From positions 43,662 to 107,661 of the forward strand of contig NZ_CBVI010000073.1 in NCBI RefSeq assembly GCF_000513195.1: a stretch of DNA of 64,000 bases, given 5' to 3'. The notes beneath the pieces are model-generated. The model did not search any database. It was given only the letters and a program-made list of their open reading frames with translations, and had not been told where the DNA came from. Shown here in pieces: positions 7,779-17,264 of this stretch (within the stretch, counting starts at the first letter, position 1; each line of letters starts with the position of its first letter). The translations under genes were made by a program, and so were the position numbers. Origin of the DNA: Bacteroides timonensis. Lineage in GTDB: Bacteria; Bacteroidota; Bacteroidia; Bacteroidales; Bacteroidaceae.

Positions 7779-8974
7779 GATTTATAGTTTTATAATCACA
7801 TAATTTTATGGACAAGAGAATTTATCTTTGCCTTGCTCACATGAGCGGCAAGGAGCAGGCTTTTATAAAAGAAGCTTTCGATACTAACTGGGTTGTTCCT
7901 TTGGGTCCCAACGTGAATGCCTTTGAAAAATCTTTGGAAGATTTTTTAATTGACAATGGACAATTGACAAATGACAATGATAGGAAACATGTGGTTGCCT
8001 TGTCAGCAGGTACGGCAGCCATCCATCTGGGACTAATCCAATTGGGTGTTGGGGTAGGTGATGAGGTTATCTGCCAGTCGTTTACGTTCTGTGCGTCGGC
8101 CAACCCTGTGGTTTATCAGGGAGCAACTCCCGTGTTTATCGACAGTGAGGAGGATACCTGGAATATGGACCCTGTTTTGCTGGAAGAAGCCATCAAGGAC
8201 AGAATCTTGAAGACAGGTAAGAAGCCGAAAGCTATACTTCCCGTTCATCTTTACGGCATGCCTGCCAGGATTGATGAGATTTGCGCGATAGCCGCTAAAT
8301 ATGATATTCCAGTGCTGGAGGATGCTGCGGAAGCTTTGGGTTCTGAGTTTAAGGGTCAGAAGTGCGGTACTTTCGGTACCTTTGGCGTGTTGTCTTTCAA
8401 TGGTAATAAGATGATCACTACTTCGGGTGGCGGGGCTTTGATTGTTCCTGATGAAAGCACCAAGAAGCAAACGATGTTTTACGCTACGCAGGCTCGTGAG
8501 CCTTTCCCTCATTACCAGCATGAAAAGATCGGTTACAATTATCGTATGAGTAATATCTGTGCTGGTATCGGTCGTGGTCAGATGACCATATTGGATGAGC
8601 ATATTGCGCATCATCGCCATGTACATGCTCTTTACGAGAAGGCTTTTGAAGGTGTGGACGGTATAACGTTGAAATCTAATCCTGATGGTCGTTTCAACGC
8701 TAATTATTGGCTGTCTACTATTCTGATAGATCCAGTGAAGACTGGCACTAACTATGATGAAGTCCGTCGGAAATTAGATGAGCGAGGAATTGAGACTCGT
8801 CCCTTGTGGAAACCTATGCATCTACAGCCTGTCTATGCAACTAATCCTTGCTATGTGAATGGAGTTTCTGAACGTTTGTTTAATATGGGTTTATGTATTC
8901 CTGCCGGTCCTTGGGTGACGGATGAAGATGTGGCTTATATTGTAGAGCAAATAAAGGCATGTTGTAAAGGGTGA
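7779..8974 (+). repeat. Direct duplication, copy A (1,196 bp)
   Basis: From 7779 to 8974 the DNA matches 62686-63881 without any insertion or deletion, at a constant offset of 54,907 bp. Homology covers the 29 bp upstream of the aminotransferase ATG and the whole gene, then ends abruptly. Both copies are in the same orientation. Confidence 0.9.
7808..8974 (+). CDS. DegT/DnrJ/EryC1/StrS aminotransferase, copy A (WcfR-like)
   Basis: A 388-residue PLP-dependent sugar aminotransferase. The Schiff-base lysine should be K201 in SFNGNKMITTSGGG, and the PLP-phosphate region contains SAGTAAIHLGL; VLEDAAEALGS near 173-183 carries the Asp that contacts the pyridine nitrogen. With the adjoining PglC-type transferase it fits the WcfR/WcfS pair that makes and transfers the 4-amino sugar starting B. 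fragilis PSA (inference); the 4,6-dehydratase needed is not in the window. It is 97% identical (10 differences in 388) to the gene at 62715. Residues about 48-58 (IDNGQLTNDND) are encoded by a low-complexity DNA repeat. Confidence 0.9.
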   Translation: MDKRIYLCLAHMSGKEQAFIKEAFDTNWVVPLGPNVNAFEKSLEDFLIDNGQLTNDNDRKHVVALSAGTAAIHLGLIQLGVGVGDEVICQSFTFCASANPVVYQGATPVFIDSEEDTWNMDPVLLEEAIKDRILKTGKKPKAILPVHLYGMPARIDEICAIAAKYDIPVLEDAAEALGSEFKGQKCGTFGTFGVLSFNGNKMITTSGGGALIVPDESTKKQTMFYATQAREPFPHYQHEKIGYNYRMSNICAGIGRGQMTILDEHIAHHRHVHALYEKAFEGVDGITLKSNPDGRFNANYWLSTILIDPVKTGTNYDEVRRKLDERGIETRPLWKPMHLQPVYATNPCYVNGVSERLFNMGLCIPAGPWVTDEDVAYIVEQIKACCKG

Positions 8975-9025
8975 TAGTTGTTATTTAGAGGTAATGACTA
9001 TTTAAAAATAACTTTGATAGAATGT

Positions 9026-9068
9026 AAAGAGCTATTTCTGAATTTCAGGAGTAGCTCTTTTTTTGTTT
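9026..9068 (+). terminator. Rho-independent terminator after capsule locus 1
   Basis: Perfect 9-bp stem AAAGAGCTA (9026-9034) / TAGCTCTTT (9052-9060), with a further inner stem, followed by a T-run continuing to 9064. It lies 52 bases after the aminotransferase and closes the capsule operon before dnaB. Confidence 0.85.
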
Positions 9069-9101
9069 GGTAGAATAGGGATGATTTTGATTAATAAGCA
9101 T

Positions 9102-9109
9102 TATCTTTG
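9102..9109 (+). promoter_or_regulatory. Likely -7 element for dnaB
   Basis: TATCTTTG matches the Bacteroides -7 consensus TAnnTTTG and lies 31 bases before the dnaB ATG. No TTTG is found at the expected 19-21 bp upstream, so the assignment rests on the -7 box alone. Confidence 0.5.
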
Positions 9110-9140
9110 CCATCCCTTTAATAATTCATAGTATTAAAAA

Positions 9141-10700
9141 ATGGCAGAACAGAGAAAAGCTCCCCGAAGCAATAGTAAGGCAAAAATACAGCCCGTAAAT
9201 GACTACGGACGTATCCAGCCACAAGCGCCGGAACTGGAAGAGGCTGTATTGGGAGCATTGATGATAGAGAAAGACGCTTATTCGTTAGTAAGTGAAATTC
9301 TTCGTCCGGAGTCTTTTTATGAGCACCGGCACCAGTTGATTTATTCCGCTATCACCGACCTGGCTGTGAATCAGAAGCCGGTGGATATCCTTACGGTAAA
9401 GGAGCAACTTGCTAAACGCGGTGATTTGGAGGAAGTGGGCGGTCCGTTTTATATTACTCAGTTAAGTAGTAAGGTTGCCTCTTCAGCGCATATTGAATAT
9501 CACGCCCGCATCATTGCACAGAAGGCATTGGCTCGTGAATTGATTACATTTACCAGCAATGTTCAGAGTAAAGCTTTCGATGAAACTCTGGACGTAGATG
9601 ATTTGATGCAGGAAGCTGAAGGAAGATTGTTTGAGATCTCTCAGCAGAACATGAAGAAGGATTATACGCAGATTAATCCTGTCATTGCCGAAGCGTATCA
9701 GTTAATTCAGACAGCGGCTGCCCGTACGGATGGTTTAAGTGGTTTGGAGAGCGGTTTTACCAAACTTGATAAGATGACTTCCGGTTGGCAAAGGTCTGAC
9801 CTTATTATTATCGCTGCTCGTCCGGCAATGGGAAAGACGGCATTCGTACTTTCTATGGCAAAGAATATTGCAGTGAATTATCGTAATCCGGTAGCTGTGT
9901 TCTCTCTTGAAATGAGTAACGTACAGTTGGTGAATCGTTTGATCTCCAATGCGTGCGAAATTCCGAGTGAGAAAATTAAGAGCGGACAACTGGCGGATTA
10001 CGAATGGCAACAGCTGGATTATAAGTTGCGTGACCTTTTGGATGCTCCGCTGTATGTAGATGATACACCTTCATTGTCAGTGTTTGAACTTCGTACAAAA
10101 GCTCGTCGCCTGGTACGCGAACATGGAGTAAGGATTATTATTATCGACTACCTTCAGTTGATGAATGCGAGTGGGATGTCATTCGGTAGCCGTCAGGAAG
10201 AGGTAAGTACGATTTCACGTTCGTTGAAGGGGTTGGCGAAAGAGTTGAATATTCCTATTGTTGCTTTGTCGCAGTTGAATCGTGGTGTGGAAAGTCGTGA
10301 AGGTGAAGAAGGTAAACGCCCGCAGTTAAGTGACTTGCGTGAGTCGGGAGCCATTGAGCAGGATGCCGATATGGTATGTTTTATTCACCGTCCTGAATAT
10401 TATAAGATTTATACCTCACAAGATGGAACCGATTTACGTGGTATGGCAGAAATTATTATTGCCAAGCATCGTAATGGTGCGGTAGGTGATGTTCGTTTGC
10501 GTTTTATCGGTCAGTACACCCGTTTCCAGAATCCGGAAGATGATATGGTGATTCCGCATCCGGCAGAAGGTGGTGGAGCAACCTTTGGTTCTAAAATGAA
10601 TGCAGTAAGTGATGGCAGTGTGCCGCCTCCGGCTGAGTTTGCCCCTCAAACAGACAATCCGTTTGGTGGGGTGGGATCGGATGGACCGTTGCCATTCTAA
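9141..10700 (+). CDS. dnaB: Replicative DNA helicase DnaB
   Basis: A 519-residue hexameric helicase that unwinds DNA at the replication fork. The N-terminal helical DnaB domain (from about residue 25, LEEAVLGALMIE) interacts with primase. The RecA-like C-terminal domain has a Walker A in RPAMGKTAF near 224-232, Walker B IIIIDYLQLM near 333-342, and the DnaB motif IVALSQLNRGVESR. The last 50 or so residues are a Gly/Pro-rich tail ending DGPLPF, common in Bacteroidetes DnaB. No intein is present. It is a single gene after the capsule terminator. Confidence 0.97.
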   Translation: MAEQRKAPRSNSKAKIQPVNDYGRIQPQAPELEEAVLGALMIEKDAYSLVSEILRPESFYEHRHQLIYSAITDLAVNQKPVDILTVKEQLAKRGDLEEVGGPFYITQLSSKVASSAHIEYHARIIAQKALARELITFTSNVQSKAFDETLDVDDLMQEAEGRLFEISQQNMKKDYTQINPVIAEAYQLIQTAAARTDGLSGLESGFTKLDKMTSGWQRSDLIIIAARPAMGKTAFVLSMAKNIAVNYRNPVAVFSLEMSNVQLVNRLISNACEIPSEKIKSGQLADYEWQQLDYKLRDLLDAPLYVDDTPSLSVFELRTKARRLVREHGVRIIIIDYLQLMNASGMSFGSRQEEVSTISRSLKGLAKELNIPIVALSQLNRGVESREGEEGKRPQLSDLRESGAIEQDADMVCFIHRPEYYKIYTSQDGTDLRGMAEIIIAKHRNGAVGDVRLRFIGQYTRFQNPEDDMVIPHPAEGGGATFGSKMNAVSDGSVPPPAEFAPQTDNPFGGVGSDGPLPF

Positions 10701-10735
10701 ATTAATGGTAAAATTACATAAGCATTTTAATATTG

Positions 10736-10786
10736 CAGCCGGAATTACTTTTTATCATGTAGTTTCGGCTGTTTTCATTATTTTCT
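10736..10786 (+). terminator. Probable dnaB terminator
   Basis: CAGCCG (10736-10741) pairs with CGGCTG (10766-10771), extended by GAA/TTT pairs, and is followed by TTTTCATTATTTTC. The loop is long, so confidence is moderate. Confidence 0.55.
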
Positions 10787-10821
10787 TGATGGATAATTCC
10801 CTGTCATCCAAAAAAACTTTG

Positions 10822-10829
10822 TAATTTTG
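10822..10829 (+). promoter_or_regulatory. Likely -7 element for pheT
   Basis: TAATTTTG fits TAnnTTTG and lies 35 bases before the pheT ATG at 10865. A matching -33 box was not found. Confidence 0.45.
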
Positions 10830-10864
10830 CGGGTCACTTTTGGAAACAATAAAAAATTAATGAT

Positions 10865-13327
10865 ATGAATATCTCTTATAATTGGTTGGAGGAGTAAGGC
10901 GATTTCGATTTGACACCGGAAGAAGTTGCCGCTGCATTAACTTCTATTGGCTTGGAAACAGGAAGTGTAGAAGAAGTGCAAACGATTAAAGGAGGACTGG
11001 AAGGTCTCGTAATCGGTGAAGTGTTGACATGCATTCCTCATCCGAATTCAGACCACATGCACGTGACTACTGTGAATCTGGGACAGGGAGAACCTGTGCA
11101 GATTGTATGCGGTGCACCGAATGTGGCTGCCGGTCAGAAAGTGGTAATTGCCACTTTGGGTGCAAAACTCTATGACGGAGATGAATGTTTTACGATCAAA
11201 AAGTCAAAACTCCGTGGTGTTGAGTCCAATGGTATGATTTGCGCTGAAGATGAAATCGGTATTGGTACGGATCATGCAGGGATCATCGTTTTGCCGGCTG
11301 ATGCTGTTCCGGGAACTCTTGCCAAAGATTATTATAATATCAAGAGCGACTATGTGCTGGAAGTGGATATCACTCCGAATCGTGCCGATGCTTGTTCTCA
11401 CTATGGGGTAGCCCGTGATTTGTATGCTTATCTGGTGCAAAATAACAAACCGACTTCCCTGAAGAAACCGTCTGTAGATGCTTTTGCCATTGAAAATCAT
11501 GATCTGGATATCAATGTTACAGTTGAAAACAGTGAAGCTTGTCCTCGCTATGCCGGTGTAACGATGAAGGGCGTAACAGTAAAAGAAAGTCCGGAATGGT
11601 TGCAGAATAAACTCCGTATCATCGGACTGCGTCCTATCAATAATGTAGTGGATATCACAAATTACATTGTCCATGCATTCGGCCAGCCATTGCACTGCTT
11701 TGATGCAGATCAAATTAAAGGTGGCGAAGTAGTGGTGAAGACAATGCCTGAAGGTACTCCGTTCGTCACATTGGATGGCGTGGAACGTAAATTATCTGAT
11801 CGCGACCTGATGATTTGTGACACGGAAAAACCGATGTGTATTGCCGGTGTATTCGGTGGTCTGGATTCCGGTTCTACGGAAACGACCAAAGATGTTTTCA
11901 TTGAAAGCGCTTATTTCCATCCGACATGGGTTCGTAAGACAGCTCGTCGTCACGGACTGAATACAGATGCTTCTTTCCGCTTTGAAAGAGGCATTGACCC
12001 CAATATCACTATTTACTGTTTGAAATTGGCCGCCATGATGGTGAAAGAACTGGCTGGTGGTACTATTTCTTCTGAAGTAAAGGATGTTTGTGCTGCTCCT
12101 GCTCAGGATTTCATCGTAGAGTTATCTTATGAGAAGGTGCACTCGTTGGTAGGTAAAGTGATTCCCGTGGAGACAATCAAGAGCATTGTTACCAGTCTGG
12201 AGATGAAAATAACCAATGAGACGGCAGAAGGCTTGACTTTGGCGGTTCCCCCTTATCGTGTAGACGTGCAACGCGATTGTGATGTTATTGAAGATATCCT
12301 CCGTATTTATGGATATAATAATGTAGAAATACCGTCTACGCTGAAGTCTAGCTTGACTACGAAGGGCGAACATGATAAGTCTAATAAGTTGCAGAACCTG
12401 GTGGCTGAACAATTGGTTGGTTGTGGTTTCAATGAAATTCTGAACAACTCTCTGACACGTGCCGGCTATTATGACGGTATGGAAACTTATCCTTCTAAAA
12501 ACCTGGTGATGCTACTGAATCCGTTGAGTACAGACCTGAATGCCATGCGTCAGACTTTGTTGTTCGGTGGATTGGAAAGTATCTCTCACAATGCTAACCG
12601 TAAGAATGCCGACCTGAAATTCTTCGAATTCGGAAATTGCTATTATTTCGATGAAGAAAAGAAGAACCCCGAAAAGTCACTGGCTGCTTATACAGAGAAT
12701 TATCATCTCGGATTGTGGGTAACAGGTAAAAAAGTATCCAATTCATGGGCGCATGCTGATGAAGAAAGCTCTGTATATGAGTTGAAGGCTTACGTGGAGA
12801 ATATTTTCCTGCGTTTAGGGCTGAATATGAGAAATCTGGTTGTAGGTAACCTGATGGATGATATTTATGCTGCTGCCTTGTCTGTACAGACTAAGGGTGG
12901 AAAGCGTCTTGCTACATTCGGCATCGTAACAAAGAAGATTCTGAAAGCTTTCGACATTGACAATGAAGTATATTACGCTGACCTGAATTGGAAAGAGCTG
13001 ATGAAAGCCATCCGTTCTGTAAAGATCAGCTATACGGAAGTTTCCAAATTTCCGGCTGTGAAGCGTGACCTTGCCTTGTTGATTGATAAGAAGGTGCAGT
13101 TTGCCGAAATAGAGAAGATTGCTTATGAGACAGAGAAGAAATTGCTGAAAGATGTATCTCTCTTCGATGTTTATGAAGGTAAGAATCTGGAAGCCGGCAA
13201 AAAGTCGTATGCAGTCAGCTTCCTGTTGCAAGATGAGGCACAGACACTGAACGATAAGATGATCGATAAGATCATGTCGAAACTCGTGAAGAATCTGGAA
13301 GATAAGTTGGATGCAAAGCTTCGCTAA
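10865..13327 (+). CDS. pheT: Phenylalanyl-tRNA synthetase beta subunit, with an in-frame stop at codon 11
   Basis: Together with PheS this charges tRNA-Phe and is essential. From the ATG at 10865 the frame reads MNISYNWLEE, then TAA at 10895-10897, then GDFDLTPEEVAAAL without a shift, giving 820 codons in total, the usual family length. The EMAP/OB tRNA-binding domain (GLEGLVIGEVL onward), B3/B4, B5 and the C-terminal FDX-ACB domain are all intact. The stop replaces what is probably a Tyr codon. A GGAGGAG at 10888-10894 lies just before the stop, and TTG at 10910 is the first usable start after it, which would lose 15 residues. Either an error, or a tolerated nonsense mutation with re-initiation. 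Confidence 0.9.
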
Positions 13328-13373
13328 TTGATAATTAAAACAATTAATAATTAAACATTAAAATATAATTCCA

Positions 13374-14111
13374 ATGGGAAGAGCATTTGAATATAGAAAA
13401 GCTGCCAAATTGAAAAGATGGGGTCACATGGCAAAGACCTTTACAAGACTGGGTAAACAAATTGCTATTGCAGTAAAGGCTGGTGGCCCGGAACCGGAAA
13501 ATAATCCGACTTTGCGTTCGGTTATCGCTACTTGTAAGCGTGAGAATATGCCGAAGGATAACATTGACCGTGCTATCAAGAATGCAATGGGTAAGGACCA
13601 GAGCGATTACAAAGGAATGACTTATGAAGGATACGGTCCTCACGGTGTTGCTGTATTCGTAGATACGTTGACTGACAATACTACCCGCACAGTCGCTGAT
13701 GTACGTTCCGTATTCAATAAGTTTGGCGGAAACTTGGGTACTATGGGATCATTAGCTTTCCTGTTCGACCATAAGTGTATGTTTACTTTCAAGAAGAAGG
13801 ACGGCATAGATATGGAAGAACTCATTCTTGATCTGATTGACTACGATGTAGATGATGAGTTCGAAGAGGATGAAGAAGAAGGAACAATCACTATCTATGG
13901 CGATCCGAAGAGCTATGCAGCTATCCAGAAACATCTGGAAGAATGTGGCTTTGAGGATGTCGGTGGTGAATTTACTTATATTCCGAACGATACGAAAGAG
14001 GTGACTCCCGAGCAACGTGAAACTTTGGACAAGATGATAGAACGTCTCGAAGAATTTGATGATGTGCAAACAGTTTATACCAATATGAAGCCGGAGGGTA
14101 GTGAAGAGTAA
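13374..14111 (+). CDS. YebC/PmpR family regulatory protein
   Basis: A 245-residue YebC/TACO1-family protein. The N-terminal signature is complete (GRAFEYRKAAKLKRWGHMAK, then ARLGK-like TRLGKQIA, and ENMPKDNIDRAIK near 59-71). Members act as DNA-binding regulators or as translation factors easing ribosome stalling at proline stretches; the sequence does not say which. The acidic stretch DDEFEEDEEEG around residues 160-170 belongs to the third domain. The stop TAA shares its last A with the ATG of the next gene (TAATG). Confidence 0.93.
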   Translation: MGRAFEYRKAAKLKRWGHMAKTFTRLGKQIAIAVKAGGPEPENNPTLRSVIATCKRENMPKDNIDRAIKNAMGKDQSDYKGMTYEGYGPHGVAVFVDTLTDNTTRTVADVRSVFNKFGGNLGTMGSLAFLFDHKCMFTFKKKDGIDMEELILDLIDYDVDDEFEEDEEEGTITIYGDPKSYAAIQKHLEECGFEDVGGEFTYIPNDTKEVTPEQRETLDKMIERLEEFDDVQTVYTNMKPEGSEE

Positions 14112-14356
14112 TGAAGTATACTTATAAGACTCAAGGTACATGTAGTTCTCACATTGAATTGGAAATAGAAAATAATATAATAGCGGATATTGCGTTTTGG
14201 GGAGGTTGTAACGGAAATTTGCAAGGTCTTTCCCGTCTGGTGAAAGGAATGTCGGTAAATGATGTGATTTCCCGTCTGGAAGGAATTCGTTGCGGAGGAC
14301 GTTCGACTTCTTGTCCGGATCAGTTATGTAGGGCGCTGCATGAAATGGGATTCTAA
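14111..14356 (+). CDS. TSCPD domain protein (TIGR03905 type)
   Basis: An 81-residue protein made almost wholly of a TSCPD domain: CSSHIELEIE, WGGCNGNLQGLSRLVKGM, and the eponymous RCGGRSTSCPDQLCRAL at the end. Cys residues at several conserved positions suggest metal binding. This small stand-alone family is widespread in anaerobes and its role is not established; the domain otherwise occurs in ribonucleotide reductases. It is translationally coupled to yebC by a one-base overlap. Confidence 0.85.
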   Translation: MKYTYKTQGTCSSHIELEIENNIIADIAFWGGCNGNLQGLSRLVKGMSVNDVISRLEGIRCGGRSTSCPDQLCRALHEMGF

Positions 14357-14387
14357 CTAAATCCCTGTACTTTAAAAATATAGGTTG

Positions 14388-14423
14388 GCCCTCGGTGTTG
14401 TACAATGCCGGGGGCTTCTTTTT
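14388..14423 (+). terminator. Rho-independent terminator after yebC-TSCPD
   Basis: GCCCTCGG (14388-14395) pairs with CCGGGGGC (14408-14415), with extra pairs towards the loop, followed by TTCTTTTTT. Confidence 0.85.
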
Positions 14424-14486
14424 TGAACTGAAAGTGTGGCTCGCTTGTTATTATTTCGTAATTTTACGCCATTAAAAGAACGAACG

Positions 14487-15749
14487 ATGAAAAATATTCT
14501 GAAAGACTTGAAACGTAGGGACCACAAGCGTTATTTGGGTGGTCTGGACGTTTTTAAATATATTGGTCCCGGATTGCTTGTTACAGTTGGTTTTATTGAT
14601 CCGGGAAACTGGGCTTCCAACTTTGCAGCGGGTTCCGAATTTGGGTATTCCCTGCTTTGGGTGGTAACTTTGTCAACGATCATGTTGATTGTATTGCAGC
14701 ACAATGTGGCTCACTTGGGCATTGTTACAGGTTTGTGTTTATCAGAAGCAGCCACAAAATATACGCCAAAGTGGGTCTCACGTCCTATTTTGGGCACTGC
14801 GGTGTTGGCATCCATATCGACTTCCCTTGCCGAAATATTGGGAGGTGCAATTGCCTTGGAAATGCTTTTTGATATCCCTATTATATGGGGAGCTGTATTG
14901 ACAACCGTCTTTGTCGTCATCATGCTTTTTACGAATTCGTATAAGAAGATAGAGCGTTCCATCATTGCCTTTGTTTCCGTTATCGGATTATCCTTTATTT
15001 ATGAGTTGTTCCTGGTGAAGATTGACTGGCCGATGGCTGTGGAAGGATGGGTGACACCAGCTTTTCCGAAAGGGAGCATGCTGATTATTATGAGTGTGTT
15101 GGGAGCGGTGGTGATGCCGCATAACTTATTCTTGCATTCGGAGGTGATTCAGAGCCATGAATATAATAAGCAAGATGATAGTTCTATTCGTAAGGTTTTG
15201 AAGTATGAGTTGTTTGATACGCTCTTCTCTATGATTGTGGGATGGGCTATCAATAGTGCTATGATATTGCTGGCTGCTGCTACTTTCTTTAAAAGCGGTA
15301 TTCAGGTTGAAGAACTGCAACAGGCGAAGTCTTTGCTGGAGCCTTTGCTTGGAAACAGTGCTGCGGTTGTCTTTGCTCTGGCTTTGCTGATGGCGGGTAT
15401 TTCATCTACCATTACAAGTGGTATGGCGGCGGGGTCTATCTTTGCCGGTATCTTCGGTGAATCCTATCACATCAAGGATAGTCACTCGCAGGTGGGTGTG
15501 ATCCTTTCATTGGGTATCGCCTTGTTGCTGATATTCTTCATTGGCGATCCTTTTAAAGGGCTGTTGATTTCGCAAATGGTGCTGAGTATACAGTTGCCTT
15601 TTACCGTTTTCCTGCAAGTCGGGTTGACATCTTCGCGTAAGGTAATGGGGCAGTATGTCAACAGTAAATGGAGCAGTTTCGTACTTTACGCTATTGCAGG
15701 TATCGTGACCGTATTGAATATTATGTTGTTGATATCCGAATTGTCATAA
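14487..15749 (+). CDS. Nramp-family divalent metal transporter
   Basis: A 420-residue inner-membrane proton/metal (Mn2+ or Fe2+) symporter. The TM1 metal-binding motif appears as GFIDPGNWAS and the TM6 motif as MPHNLFLHSE, both characteristic of Nramp/MntH. About eleven hydrophobic helices are visible. The start at 14487 (MKNILKDLKRRDHKRY) is chosen because the frame upstream (to 14436) reads through the promoter region just after a terminator. It appears to be a single-gene unit. Confidence 0.92.
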   Translation: MKNILKDLKRRDHKRYLGGLDVFKYIGPGLLVTVGFIDPGNWASNFAAGSEFGYSLLWVVTLSTIMLIVLQHNVAHLGIVTGLCLSEAATKYTPKWVSRPILGTAVLASISTSLAEILGGAIALEMLFDIPIIWGAVLTTVFVVIMLFTNSYKKIERSIIAFVSVIGLSFIYELFLVKIDWPMAVEGWVTPAFPKGSMLIIMSVLGAVVMPHNLFLHSEVIQSHEYNKQDDSSIRKVLKYELFDTLFSMIVGWAINSAMILLAAATFFKSGIQVEELQQAKSLLEPLLGNSAAVVFALALLMAGISSTITSGMAAGSIFAGIFGESYHIKDSHSQVGVILSLGIALLLIFFIGDPFKGLLISQMVLSIQLPFTVFLQVGLTSSRKVMGQYVNSKWSSFVLYAIAGIVTVLNIMLLISELS

Positions 15750-15811
15750 AGCGGATACATTTGAACAATCAGGCTTCTGATATATAAGATATAAACTAAA
15801 TAAACGATCAT

Positions 15812-16576
15812 ATGAAAATTATTACATATAATGTAAACGGGCTGCGTGCAGCTGTTAGTAAAGGTTTGCCGGAATGGCTGGAACGGGAACAAGCTGATGT
15901 TGTGTGCATTCAGGAAACTAAATTGCAGCCGGATCAATATCCGGAAGAAGCATTGAGTGCATTGGGGTATAAGCATTATCTCTATTCTGCGCAGAAGAAG
16001 GGGTATAGCGGAGTAGCCATCTTGACTAAAAAAGAGCCGGACCATGTGGAATATGGCATGGGGATAGAAGAATATGATAATGAAGGCCGTTTTATCCGTG
16101 CCGATTTTGGCGATATATCTGTCGTAAGTGTTTATCATCCTTCAGGAACGAGTGGTGACGAACGCCAGGCATTTAAGATGGTATGGTTGGAGAAGTTCCA
16201 GGAGTACGTGACGGAGCTGCGAAAATCATGTCCGAAACTTATACTTTGCGGAGATTATAATATCTGTCATGAACCGATAGACATTCATGATCCTATTCGT
16301 AACGCTACTAATAGTGGTTTCTTGCCCGAAGAACGGGAATGGATGACGCGTTTTCTGAATGCCGGTTTTATCGATACTTTCCGCTTGTTGCATCCCGAAC
16401 AGCAGGAATATACGTGGTGGAGTTATCGTTTCAACTCCCGCGCAAAGAATAAAGGATGGCGTATTGATTATTGTATGGTGACCGAAACTGTTCGCCCGTT
16501 ACTGAAAGAGGCGCGTATTCTGAATGATGCTGTACATTCTGATCATTGTCCCATGTTGTTGGATATAGAAGGCTAA
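15812..16576 (+). CDS. xth: Exodeoxyribonuclease III
   Basis: A 254-residue AP endonuclease / 3'-5' exonuclease of the ExoIII family, acting in base-excision repair. All motifs are visible: YNVNGLRAA (residues 5-13), CIQETKLQ with the metal-binding Glu, GDYNICH, WWSYRFNSRAKNKGWRIDY and the terminal SDHCPM with the catalytic His. Length is typical. The next gene follows after 15 bases, so they are probably co-transcribed. Confidence 0.96.
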   Translation: MKIITYNVNGLRAAVSKGLPEWLEREQADVVCIQETKLQPDQYPEEALSALGYKHYLYSAQKKGYSGVAILTKKEPDHVEYGMGIEEYDNEGRFIRADFGDISVVSVYHPSGTSGDERQAFKMVWLEKFQEYVTELRKSCPKLILCGDYNICHEPIDIHDPIRNATNSGFLPEEREWMTRFLNAGFIDTFRLLHPEQQEYTWWSYRFNSRAKNKGWRIDYCMVTETVRPLLKEARILNDAVHSDHCPMLLDIEG

Positions 16577-16591
16577 AAAAGGGATAGGGTA

Positions 16592-17053
16592 ATGTTTGAA
16601 GAAAGAATAGAGAAAGCGGTAGAGTTTTTTAAGAGTGGTTATAATTGCTCCCAGTCTGTGGTGCTTGCTTTTGCCGACATGTATGGATTTACGCAAGAAC
16701 AGGCGGCGCGTATGGCAGCTTCCTTCGGTGGAGGTATCGGTCGTATGCGTCAGACTTGTGGCGCTGCATGCGGTATGTTTCTGCTTGCCGGACTGGAAAC
16801 CGGAGCGACTGATCCCAAAGACCGTGAAGGAAAAGGGGCCAATTATGCAGTAGTACAGGAATTGGCTGCCGAGTTTAAGAAACGGAACGGCTCTACAATT
16901 TGTGCTGAATTATTGGGGTTGAAGAAGCCGGAAGGAGTGTCTACTCCCGAAGAACGCACCGACCAATATTATGCTAAACGTCCGTGTGTCAGGATGGTGG
17001 AAGAAGCTGCCCGTATTTGGGCGGAATATCTTGAAAACAGATCGTCTATTTAA
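16592..17053 (+). CDS. C_GCAxxG_C_C family redox-type protein
   Basis: A 153-residue protein with the family signature: YNCSQSV near residues 16-22, CGAACGMFLLAG near 57-68 (the GCAxxG-like core), and later Cys residues (ICAELL, PCVRMV). These conserved cysteines suggest a metal or redox role; the precise function is unknown. It lies 15 bases after xth. Confidence 0.85.
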   Translation: MFEERIEKAVEFFKSGYNCSQSVVLAFADMYGFTQEQAARMAASFGGGIGRMRQTCGAACGMFLLAGLETGATDPKDREGKGANYAVVQELAAEFKKRNGSTICAELLGLKKPEGVSTPEERTDQYYAKRPCVRMVEEAARIWAEYLENRSSI

Positions 17054-17264
17054 TGTAAACAAACCATCAGTTTCGCTTGAATGAATCATTCTTTTTGGTC
17101 TGACCTGCTGAAAAAATGCTCTTATTATGACATATAACATAAAAAAGCAGAGAATAATGTGTTATATAACATAAATATAACTATCTTTGCCGCTGAAATA
17201 AAATCTGAACCTCACCAATGAGAGAATTTAGATTAAAGCATGTATAACTAAAAACAAAAGGAAA
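17054..17264. other. Intergenic region with promoter for the small winged-helix gene
   Basis: Contains an AT-rich dyad (ATATAACAT / ATGTTATAT-like, about 17132-17172) and the promoter at 17158-17189. No open frame is seen. Confidence 0.4.
17158..17189 (+). promoter_or_regulatory. Promoter of the small winged-helix gene
   Basis: TATCTTTG at 17182-17189 is a perfect TAnnTTTG; a near -33 box TGTG lies at 17158-17161 with 20 bp between them. Confidence 0.6.

Noticed and set aside
8033..8626. 197-codon open frame opposite the aminotransferase
   Set aside because: Same antisense frame recurs opposite copy B (63003-63749); it is a codon-usage shadow of a conserved gene with no family features of its own.
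10895..10897. Recoding of the pheT stop as selenocysteine or pyrrolysine
   Set aside because: The codon is TAA, not TGA or TAG, and no recoding hairpin is apparent.
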